From: an uncultured Acidobacteriota bacterium
GTDB taxonomy: Bacteria > Acidobacteriota > Terriglobia > Terriglobales > Acidobacteriaceae
NCBI GenBank assembly: GCA_903832055.1
Contig: CAILAC010000010.1
Span: forward strand, 186,001-250,000
Direction: 5' to 3'
DNA length: 64,000 nucleotides
The notes beneath the pieces are model-generated. The model ran no database searches and was not told the origin of the DNA. It saw only the letters and a program-made list of their open reading frames with translations. The position numbers were made by a program, and so were the translations under genes. This document shows, in pieces, positions 50,790 to 58,612 of this stretch (position 1 is the stretch's first letter; the number at the start of each line of letters is the position of its first letter).

Positions 50790-50870
50790 CTCTCCCCAAG
50801 TATATCCGCCACAGATGATTGGCTCCGGCACGCTTCCCCTCATGCCGCCCCATAGCGGATACTAGCTCTC

Positions 50871-51407
50871 ATGTCTACCTACCAAGGCCTCGAAATCCTC
50901 TTTACCCGCGAACAGATCGCCGAGCGCATCAAGGAAATGGGCAAGCAGATCACCCACGACCTCGAGGGCGAAAAGCTTGTCATGATCGGCGTCCTCAAGG
51001 GCGCTGCGCCCTTTCTCGCCGACCTCGCCCGCGCCGTCACCGTTGACACCACCTTTGACTTTGTCGCCGTCTCCAGCTACGGCAAGAGCAACCGCACCTC
51101 AGGCGCAGTCAAGCTCATCAAGGATCTCGACGAGCCCATCGAAGGCAAAAACGTCCTCATTGTCGAAGACATCCTCGATACCGGCCTCACGCTCACCTAC
51201 CTGCGCAAGATATTCCTCCAGCACCACCCCAAGAGCCTGCGCATCGCCGCCCTGCTCGACAAGCCCTCACGCCGCATTGAAAAGATCGAGGCAGACTACG
51301 TCGGCTTTTCCATTCCCAACCTCTTCGTCATCGGCTTTGGCATGGACTACGCCGAGCGCTACCGCAATCTGCCCGACATCTGCCTCATGCCGCCGGATGC
51401 CCAATAG
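50871..51407 (+). CDS. hpt: Hypoxanthine phosphoribosyltransferase
   Basis: 178 residues, full length. The PRPP-binding motif is V-L-I-V-E-D-I-L-D-T-G-L-T-L, preceded by V-L-K-G-A-A-P-F and followed by K-P-S-R-R and Y-V-G-F-S-I-P-N-L-F-V-I-G-F-G-M-D-Y-A-E. It salvages hypoxanthine and guanine to nucleotides in the cytoplasm. Confidence 0.95.
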   Translation: MSTYQGLEILFTREQIAERIKEMGKQITHDLEGEKLVMIGVLKGAAPFLADLARAVTVDTTFDFVAVSSYGKSNRTSGAVKLIKDLDEPIEGKNVLIVEDILDTGLTLTYLRKIFLQHHPKSLRIAALLDKPSRRIEKIEADYVGFSIPNLFVIGFGMDYAERYRNLPDICLMPPDAQ

Positions 51408-51520
51408 CTGCTTATCCTCCACCAGGCTTTTACTGACTGTCACCTTTTGAACTGTCACCTTTTGAACCACCGGGCCACCGACCCAATCCTTAAAATCATC
51501 GCAAAGGAGTACCCAGGAGA

Positions 51521-52360
51521 ATGCCGACTCAGACGCACTTCCCTGCTTCCCCAGTTCAGGCCGCCTCTTTACCGGCCTCCAGCAACGGGTCAAATCATGG
51601 CTTCCATGCCAGCCCCTATCTCAACAACGATATCGACAGCGATATCGACAATGGCAGCTTCGATGCCGACGGATTTGCAGCTGAGACGCTCTCTGACTGG
51701 CGCAAGCTCGCCGCCGTGATCGACCACACCCTTCTCAACCCCGACGCCACCCGCACCCAGGTCGAGAACCTCTGCGACGAAGCCGTCCGCTACAACTTTG
51801 CCTGCGCCATGGTGAACCCCGTATGGGTCTCGACCGCCGCCAGCCTGCTTGCCGGCTCCGGCATCCCGGTCGGCGTGGTCATCGGCTTCCCGCTCGGCGC
51901 TACCCTTGCCTCCACCCTGCGCCATGAGGCAGAGTCCCTCACCAGACTCGGCGCAAAAGAACTCGACATGGTCATCTCCATTGGTGAACTCAAGAGCGGC
52001 AACCACGCCGCCGTGGAACGCACCATCCGCAGTGTTGCTGAGGTCGTGCACAGCCGTGGTGCGCTGCTCAAGGTCATCCTCGAAACCTGCCTGCTCTCGG
52101 TCGAAGAAAAGCTCCGCGCCTCTGAAATCGCCATCCAGGCCGGCACTGACTTCCTCAAGACCTCCACTGGCTTCTCCTCCAACGGCGCAACAGCCGTTGA
52201 TGTGGCCCTGCTTCGCGGCGTCGCTGGAGCCCGCTGCGGCGTCAAAGCCTCAGGCGGCATCCGCTCCCTCGCCGACGCCCGCACCATGCTTGAGGCGGGA
52301 GCCAACCGCATCGGCGCATCGGCCTCCGTCACCATGGTCCGCGAACTTGGCGCTGAGTAA
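51521..52360 (+). CDS. deoC: Deoxyribose-phosphate aldolase
   Basis: 279 residues. The TIM-barrel core begins A-A-V-I-D-H-T-L-L-N-P-D near residue 65. The Schiff-base Lys is K213 in F-L-K-T-S-T-G-F; the other essential Lys is in G-V-K-A-S-G-G-I-R, and Asp in E-L-D-M-V-I. It splits 2-deoxyribose-5-phosphate into acetaldehyde and glyceraldehyde-3-phosphate. About 55 extra N-terminal residues (rich in Ser/Ala/Asn/Asp, with N-D-I-D-S-D-I-D-N) precede the enzyme. It follows hpt by 113 bases, so a nucleotide salvage operon is likely. Confidence 0.93.
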   Translation: MPTQTHFPASPVQAASLPASSNGSNHGFHASPYLNNDIDSDIDNGSFDADGFAAETLSDWRKLAAVIDHTLLNPDATRTQVENLCDEAVRYNFACAMVNPVWVSTAASLLAGSGIPVGVVIGFPLGATLASTLRHEAESLTRLGAKELDMVISIGELKSGNHAAVERTIRSVAEVVHSRGALLKVILETCLLSVEEKLRASEIAIQAGTDFLKTSTGFSSNGATAVDVALLRGVAGARCGVKASGGIRSLADARTMLEAGANRIGASASVTMVRELGAE

Positions 52361-52810
52361 GAGCTCAATGCATGCGAAAGATCGGTCGCATCATTTCCCA
52401 CTTGTGAGGTGTGCGCGGGTTTCTTGCTGGAGCACTGAAAGCTCAGGGGAATTGCACGACTTGCGTACAATTACGAGCAGTCTGCGTAAACTGGAGAAGA
52501 GTTCGGCACCCAGACCCGCGCCTCACCCCAGAACCAGCCGGAAAGTCGCTGTAGCGGCTTGAAAAGCGGGTCGCAAAGGTGCAAAATAACGCACAAATAC
52601 GCATGGTAACCACCCGCTAAAACACTCTCAATAAAAGTCTTAGCCAAGATTTTCCGCGAAAACACCCCACCCCCCCCCCTTTTCGCGATTGGCACGCATT
52701 TGATCTGCGCCTGGCTTTTCGAAACCACACAGTTCAATTCCTTCATTTGCCCCGCTCCAGAAGCTTTCCCTCCCTCCAAACTCCGTCCCCTTCCGCTACA
52801 ATCAATCCCG
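52361..52810. other. Intergenic stretch with a C10 tract
   Basis: About 450 bases with no supported gene (open frames on the minus strand have no start signals). A run of ten C lies at 52670-52679, preceded by a second C4 run. The promoter of the phosphatase gene must lie here, about 130 bases from the start codon. Confidence 0.5.
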
Positions 52811-54679
52811 ATGCCGAACCTAGACAACCTTCCCCCGCGCCTGCCTGAGCCCGCGCCGACCCATGATCTCGAGGGCGACTACCGCCCTGCTGAACCCACC
52901 TATCTAGACCCCGTAAACGCCCGTATCGAGCCTGACGACTACCGCTACCTGCTGCAACTCGCGGAAACGCTCAACACCACTCTTGACCTTCGCACCCTGC
53001 TCAAGCGCACTGCTGAGCAGATCCGCCGCGTAATTCCTTACCGCATCCTCGCCATCCTCCTGCTCGATGATCGCGGTCAGGAGCTGCGCATGCGCTTTCA
53101 GGTTGGACACACGCGCGAAATTGAGCGCCAGCCTGTCCCGCTCGGTCACGGCATCGTAGGCCAGGTCGCGCAGACCCGACAGGCCGTGCTCCTCAATGAC
53201 GTTGCCGACGCCAGCAACCCGCTCAGCCAAATCTACGTTTCAGCCAACGACCTCGTACGCTCAGAACTCGCAGTCCCCCTGATCAACAAAAACAAGGTCA
53301 TCGGCGTACTCGACATCGAGAGTGAAGAGGCCAACTACTTCCGCCCCGAGCACCTCCACCTGCTCACCCTGACCGCATCGCGCATCGGTCAGGCAATCCA
53401 GAACGCGCGCCTCTACTCCCGCGTCACCCGGCAGGCGCAGGCGCTTGAGGTGCTCAACGAAATTGCCGTCGAGCTGACCTCCATCCTCGACCTCGACCAG
53501 CTCTTTGAACGCATCGGCCAGTTGCTGCGCCGCCTGATTGACTACCAGATGTTCTCGATCATGCTGGTCAACACCAAAGGCGACCGCCTCGTGACCCGCT
53601 ACAACTGGCGCTTCGGCCAGGCCAGCGTGCCCTCCCGATGGCTACCCATCGAGACAGGGCTGGTCGGCGCGGCTGTCCGCGAGTGGCGGCTCATCAACGT
53701 TCCCGAGGTGCGCAACGACCCCCGCTACCACGAGATCAACCCCGAAACCCACTCCGAAATGGTCGTTCCGCTCTTCTACAAGAACCGCGTCATCGGCGTG
53801 CTCGATCTCGAACACATCCGACCAGGCTACTTCCACGAGCGCCACGAGCGCACCCTTACCACGCTTGCCGCCCAGATCGCCATCGCCATCGAAAATGCGC
53901 GCCTCTACCAGCAGGTGCACCGCCACGAGCAGCAGCTTGAGCGCGACCTCGCCATGGCCCGCCAGGTCCAGCTCCGCCTGCTTCCCCCTGCCTGCCCGGT
54001 CCACGAAAACGCCGACTTTGCCGCGCGATTTTTGCCTGCGCGCTCCATTGGCGGCGACCTTTACGACTTCGTCGCGTACGACAGCAATCGCTCCGCCATC
54101 ATTCTTGGCGACGTCAGCGGAAAAGCCGCGCCGGCAGCGCTCTTTGCAGCGCTCGTCAGCGGCATCATGCGCTCGGCCGCCAGCCACCATCCCAGCCCTG
54201 CCAAAATGCTCACCCAGCTCAACGATGCGCTGCAGGAGCGCAAGCTCGAATCGCAGTACGTCACGATGCTCTACGCCGTGTGGAATGACGACAGCCGCAT
54301 CCTGCAGGTGGCCAACGCCGGCGCTGTGCCACCCATCTTCTGCCGCGGAGGCGAAGTCACAACCATGGAAGCCGAGGGCTTTCCGCTCGGCATGTTCCCG
54401 TCTACTGACAGTGAATACGGCCCCGGCGCGCAATATGAAGAATTTTCAGTAGCTACACAACCCGGCGACGCCTTTGTTTTCGTCTCAGACGGCATCACAG
54501 ACGCCGAAAACAAAGAGGGCGAAATGTACGGCACCGACCGCCTCACCGCCGTCCTCTGCGGTTCCCGTCACCTGCCCGCAGGCCAGATTGCCGACTTGAT
54601 TTTCGCCGATGTAGCAAGATTCCAGGCCGGAAAAGACCGATTCGACGACGAAACCATCATCGTCCTGCGGGTGCGATAG
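52811..54679 (+). CDS. GAF-GAF-PP2C serine phosphatase (RsbU/SpoIIE type)
   Basis: 622 residues from the ATG at 52811. Two GAF domains (about 50-205 and 225-385) are each headed by a helical linker (L-A-E-T-L-N-T-T-L-D-L-R-T-L-L; A-V-E-L-T-S-I-L-D-L-D-Q-L-F). A coiled-coil (E-Q-Q-L-E-R-D-L-A-M-A-R-Q-V-Q) leads to the PP2C/SpoIIE domain with G-G-D-L-Y-D-F, G-D-V-S-G-K-A-A-P-A-A and D-G-I-T-D-A, which hold the metal-binding Asp residues. It should dephosphorylate an anti-sigma antagonist in response to a small ligand. The partners are not in the window. Confidence 0.92.
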   Translation: MPNLDNLPPRLPEPAPTHDLEGDYRPAEPTYLDPVNARIEPDDYRYLLQLAETLNTTLDLRTLLKRTAEQIRRVIPYRILAILLLDDRGQELRMRFQVGHTREIERQPVPLGHGIVGQVAQTRQAVLLNDVADASNPLSQIYVSANDLVRSELAVPLINKNKVIGVLDIESEEANYFRPEHLHLLTLTASRIGQAIQNARLYSRVTRQAQALEVLNEIAVELTSILDLDQLFERIGQLLRRLIDYQMFSIMLVNTKGDRLVTRYNWRFGQASVPSRWLPIETGLVGAAVREWRLINVPEVRNDPRYHEINPETHSEMVVPLFYKNRVIGVLDLEHIRPGYFHERHERTLTTLAAQIAIAIENARLYQQVHRHEQQLERDLAMARQVQLRLLPPACPVHENADFAARFLPARSIGGDLYDFVAYDSNRSAIILGDVSGKAAPAALFAALVSGIMRSAASHHPSPAKMLTQLNDALQERKLESQYVTMLYAVWNDDSRILQVANAGAVPPIFCRGGEVTTMEAEGFPLGMFPSTDSEYGPGAQYEEFSVATQPGDAFVFVSDGITDAENKEGEMYGTDRLTAVLCGSRHLPAGQIADLIFADVARFQAGKDRFDDETIIVLRVR

Positions 54680-54746
54680 GTCTGCCGCTTCGAATAAACC
54701 CAGCTGTCTCCGGTAAACTGACTAGGACATTCATCCCCGGAGCCCC

Positions 54747-56048
54747 ATGCACACCGCCACTGAAGAACGTCTTATCCGCCCTGCCAAAAACATCTATGGC
54801 AGCCTCCGCCTTCCTGGCGACAAGTCCATTAGCCACCGCTACGGCATGCTCGGCGCATTCGCCGAGGGAACCTCGCGCTTTACCAACTTCTCTACTGGAG
54901 CAGACTGCGCCTCAACTCTGGCCTGCATGGAAGCTCTCGGAGCCAGCGTCGCGCGCCCCGAAGACGGAGTAATTGAAGTGACCGGAGTCGGCGGCAAGGT
55001 CAACCAGCCCGCTGGCCCACTCGATTGCGGCAACTCGGGCAGTACGATGCGCATGATTTCAGGCCTCCTGGCCCCCCAGCAGGGAGAATTCACCCTCATC
55101 GGCGACGCCTCGCTTACCCGCCGTCCAATGAAGCGCATCCAGACTCCACTGGCCGAGATGGGAGCCAAGATCACTCTCACCGAGGGTCACGCCCCGGTCA
55201 TGATTACGGGCAGCAAGCTCCACGCCATCGACTACACAACGCCCGTTCCTAGCGCACAGGTCAAGACCTGCGTCCTGCTCGCCGGCCTGCAAACTGAAGG
55301 CACAACCACAGTTCGCGAATCTGTCAGGACACGCGATCACTCTGAACTTGCCCTTCGCGCATTCGGCGCCAGGGTCGATCGCAGCGTCGATTCCGTAAGC
55401 ATCAACGGACCGCAAACGCTCAGCGCCATCCAGGCTGCGGTTCCCGGAGATATCTCCTCTGCTGCGTTTTTCCTTTGCGCGGCGGCCATCTTTCCCGGTT
55501 CGCAACTGCTGCTCGACGGCCTGGGTCTCAATCCCACACGCGCCACGCTGCTCGATGTACTGACCTCGCTTGGCCTGCAGATCTCGGTGCTCAACCTTGA
55601 AGACAAACATGCTGAACTCGTCGGCACGGTGCAGGTTACTTCGCCCGCCGCTGGCCTCGGCAGCACTTCGGTTACCGGTGCGCTTGCAGCCCAGCTCATC
55701 GATGAGTTGCCCGTTCTCGCCGCCATCGCGCCATACACACGCGGCGGCATCCGCATCCGTGATGCAAAGGAACTTCGCGTCAAGGAGTCAGACCGCATTG
55801 CCTTGGTCGTGAAGAACCTGCGCGCGATGGGCGCGGAAGTCACCGAGCACGAAGACGGCATGGACGTCCCCGGCAACCAGCAACTCCACGGAGCCACGAT
55901 TGACTCTGGCGGCGACCACCGCATTGCGATGGCGTTCTCAGTGGCGGCGTTGCGGGCCTCGGGCGATACCTTGATTCAGGGTTCAGAGGCCGCGAACATC
56001 AGCTTCCCTGAATTCTTCAGCCTGCTGGATTTCGTTGCTGAGCGGTAA
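54747..56048 (+). CDS. aroA: 3-Phosphoshikimate 1-carboxyvinyltransferase (EPSP synthase)
   Basis: 433 residues. N-terminal L-P-G-D-K-S-I-S-H-R, then D-C-G-N-S-G-S-T-M-R and G-D-A-S-L-T-R-R-P-M-K; C-terminal K-E-S-D-R-I and G-G-D-H-R-I-A-M-A. These are the complete shikimate- and PEP-binding motifs. It makes EPSP in aromatic amino acid synthesis. The Gly in D-C-G-N-S-G-S is the position that sets glyphosate sensitivity in related enzymes. It ends at a terminator shared with the convergent gene. Confidence 0.95.
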   Translation: MHTATEERLIRPAKNIYGSLRLPGDKSISHRYGMLGAFAEGTSRFTNFSTGADCASTLACMEALGASVARPEDGVIEVTGVGGKVNQPAGPLDCGNSGSTMRMISGLLAPQQGEFTLIGDASLTRRPMKRIQTPLAEMGAKITLTEGHAPVMITGSKLHAIDYTTPVPSAQVKTCVLLAGLQTEGTTTVRESVRTRDHSELALRAFGARVDRSVDSVSINGPQTLSAIQAAVPGDISSAAFFLCAAAIFPGSQLLLDGLGLNPTRATLLDVLTSLGLQISVLNLEDKHAELVGTVQVTSPAAGLGSTSVTGALAAQLIDELPVLAAIAPYTRGGIRIRDAKELRVKESDRIALVVKNLRAMGAEVTEHEDGMDVPGNQQLHGATIDSGGDHRIAMAFSVAALRASGDTLIQGSEAANISFPEFFSLLDFVAER

Positions 56049-56099
56049 AGCAAAGGAGGCAGATTGTCCTCCTTCACTTCTCAGCCTCTTCGAACGACA

Positions 56100-56130
56100 A
56101 AAAGCCCGACCCTCATGGGGCCGGGCTTTT
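56100..56130. terminator. Bidirectional terminator
   Basis: AAAAGCCCG (56100-56108) and CGGGCTTTT (56122-56130) form a 9-bp stem between the convergent aroA and TolC-like genes, followed by GTTTG on the plus strand. Confidence 0.85.
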
Positions 56131-56147
56131 GTTTGCATGGAAATTAC

Positions 56148-58268
56148 TTACTGCGCGGGAGCAGCCAGGCTGGGTTCTTTTCCAGCCTTTGCCGGTTCCA
56201 GGCCAGGGATGACCGGGACCTGCTTCACTTCGCCTGCAGCGGCATCGCTCAGATTGATGCCGTAGTGCTGCAAGGTGCTCGCTAGAAGCTGGTACAGGCT
56301 GGCGCGGTCCTTTGCATAGCCAGCGCGAGCAGCGGTCAGGCTGTTCTCTGCCGTAGCCAGGTTACGAGACTGCTGCAATACCAGGGCGGTTGTCGAAGCC
56401 CCAAGGTGCAGCTTCTTCTGTTCCGAATCGAGGCTCTGTGCGTTGAACCGTTGCGAAGCCTCTGCAGCCAGCACCGCTGCCCGGTCGTTGGTGAGCGCGT
56501 ATTGCTCATTCACAACCTGCATCTTGATTTCGGTGTAGAGCTGCTCCAGCCGCAACTGCGCCTGACGGTATTCGATCAGAGAGCGAGCCCGGTCAGCCTG
56601 CGCCGTCCGATTGCGCAACGGAATCGTCAGATTGAACCCAATCCCTTTGTCCGGCGAAGAGTCGTTGAACGCATTTTCAAAAGCTGTTCCGTAACCCGTC
56701 GCAGGAGGATAAGGCGGTTGGCAGAATTGCGTACAGTTTTTGTTGTGCGTACCAGCCAGACCCGTACCGCCGAGGTAGCCATAAATGTCAAACACCGGCA
56801 GCAGGGCATTTTTTGCGCCGCGCAGCGTGATGTCATCCTTCTTGATGGAGAGCAGTGCCTGCTCAAGCTCGGGCCGCTGTTGGAACGCAATCTGCGTCAG
56901 TTCTTCAGCCGACTGCTTCTCTTCCGGCAGTGGCTCAAGGCTGACCCGGTCCGTCGGAATGATTGGAGCGGCGATCAGTGCGGGATCACTCAGATTACGC
57001 GCAATGGCCTGCTTCACAATCAGTTGCTGGTAGTTCAAATTGCTCTGCGAACTGATCAGCGCCTGCTTGTCAGCGGCTACCGCCGAGTCTGCAGTGACCA
57101 CATCAAGGGGAGCCATGGTGCCGATTTCAAGCTGCTTGCGGTCGTCTGCGGCAACTTTGCTGCTCTGTTCGAGTGCGCGTTCCTTGGCCTGCAGATCTTC
57201 GTAGGAACTCACCAGCGCCCAGTAGATGTTTTCAATCTGGTTGACGGTGTAGAGGATTTGCTGACGGAAGGCGGAATCGGTGATGCGCCGATCATAAATG
57301 GCCTCCTGCACAAAGCGCCGATTGACCCACAAGCCGCCGCCCTGGAGCAGGTGCTGGGTGACCGTGGCCTTGTAGCTGGAGTTGAGCAGCGGGCTAAAGG
57401 TCGAAACTGAATTCGTGACCGTGTTGTAGCTGTTGTTGAACGCAATCACTGCGTTGGTGCCAGTCGCAAAGCCCTGATTGTAGGTGAAGTCGTAGGTATT
57501 GGTGCTGCTGGTACCGCCGGTAAAGAAGTTGGAACTCGCCGTGCGCTGGCGGTCAAACTGCACCGCACCGGTCACATAGGGGTCCAGGTTCGTCGGCTGA
57601 GGTCCCGAGCCGTCCGTTGATACAACCAGTCCTGATGAACCGGTCGCTGCACCAGAAGATGTGCCACCGGGGCCACCACCGACCGTCAGCGTCTGCGAAG
57701 AGCCGCCAAGGGTATTCGTTACCAGACCAGAATTGACGCCGCGCAAACCGCCGCCGGCCCGTGCCCGCAGCAGGTCAGTATCGGCAATATCCAGGTTGTA
57801 GCGCGCAATGGCGAGATCGTAGTTGTTTTCGAGTGCCAGCGTGAGCGCGTCACTCAGGCTCAGGTAAATCTTGCCGTTCTTGACCAGGTCGGTCAGGCGA
57901 ACCGAGTTCATGAAGCTCGCCTTCGGCACATCGGGCCCGGTAAAAATCTTCAACGGATTCTTGAAGAAGGCGTGCGGCTTGCTGTAATCCGCCGCCGTGC
58001 TTCGCAGGTACAAAGGCTCGGTTGCATTCGGCACTGGAGCCGCCGGCAACTCAGTCAGCACCTTATCGCCCGCCTGCGGGGCGGTCTGCCCCGCCTGTTG
58101 CGCAAATCCGGGTGGCATTGCCGTCGTCAATCCCAACAGGACCACGGCCAAAGCGCGCAGACGCCCTGCGTGGCTGATCCCTCGCCCGTTGTTGCTGCCT
58201 GTCAATTCACCGTTACCCATCTCTTCGCCCATCTCCCGCTTATGCATACGATTCCAAGACAAATGCAT
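56148..58268 (-). CDS. TolC-family outer membrane efflux channel protein
   Basis: 706 residues from the ATG at 58268, which has GGAGAGG 5 bases upstream; a start at 58316 would add 16. A signal peptide precedes two OEP repeats with long helices (L-A-L-E-N-N-Y-D-L-A-I-A-R-Y-N-L-D-I-A-D then L-L-R-A-R-A; I-E-Y-R-Q-A-Q-L-R-L-E-Q-L-Y-T-E). It is longer than E. coli TolC; an insert of Gly/Ser/Thr-rich sequence near residues 180-280 accounts for much of this. There are no periplasmic adaptor or pump genes nearby. Confidence 0.88.
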   Translation of the reverse strand: MHLSWNRMHKREMGEEMGNGELTGSNNGRGISHAGRLRALAVVLLGLTTAMPPGFAQQAGQTAPQAGDKVLTELPAAPVPNATEPLYLRSTAADYSKPHAFFKNPLKIFTGPDVPKASFMNSVRLTDLVKNGKIYLSLSDALTLALENNYDLAIARYNLDIADTDLLRARAGGGLRGVNSGLVTNTLGGSSQTLTVGGGPGGTSSGAATGSSGLVVSTDGSGPQPTNLDPYVTGAVQFDRQRTASSNFFTGGTSSTNTYDFTYNQGFATGTNAVIAFNNSYNTVTNSVSTFSPLLNSSYKATVTQHLLQGGGLWVNRRFVQEAIYDRRITDSAFRQQILYTVNQIENIYWALVSSYEDLQAKERALEQSSKVAADDRKQLEIGTMAPLDVVTADSAVAADKQALISSQSNLNYQQLIVKQAIARNLSDPALIAAPIIPTDRVSLEPLPEEKQSAEELTQIAFQQRPELEQALLSIKKDDITLRGAKNALLPVFDIYGYLGGTGLAGTHNKNCTQFCQPPYPPATGYGTAFENAFNDSSPDKGIGFNLTIPLRNRTAQADRARSLIEYRQAQLRLEQLYTEIKMQVVNEQYALTNDRAAVLAAEASQRFNAQSLDSEQKKLHLGASTTALVLQQSRNLATAENSLTAARAGYAKDRASLYQLLASTLQHYGINLSDAAAGEVKQVPVIPGLEPAKAGKEPSLAAPAQ

Positions 58269-58612
58269 GAATCCTCTCCACTTATTCGTTAAGGCATGTG
58301 GGGTGCCAATCATCAAGACGCTACGCCCTACCCTCTGGACGCATTTTTATCGGCAATAACCGTAAAAGTAGGCAACAGTCTGCAAAATCATCGCCAACCG
58401 AGCCACTATCCACGCAGACTGTTCCGCAAAAATCCAAAAGTCGCGTTTCTGCTACAAATCCAGTACGTCACTCGCGGCCATTTCGTTCCCTGAAAACCCG
58501 AGTATATCCCAGCTTGAATCCCATCCACCCCAACCTGCTGCCTGCATCCAGCCCTGCGCACCCGTCTCTTTGACTGATACGGGATGCTGGTCCGCACCAA
58601 TCCGGCCTGCGC
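58269..58612. other. Intergenic stretch between TolC-like and CHAT genes
   Basis: About 340 bases without a supported gene. The sequence near 58360-58460 is lower in GC and may hold the promoter of the TolC-like gene (minus strand). No clear terminator of the CHAT operon is visible. Confidence 0.4.

Noticed and set aside
52471-52827. 118-codon minus-strand frame upstream of the phosphatase gene
   Set aside because: No start signal, low-complexity content, and it overlaps the start of a convincing gene on the other strand.
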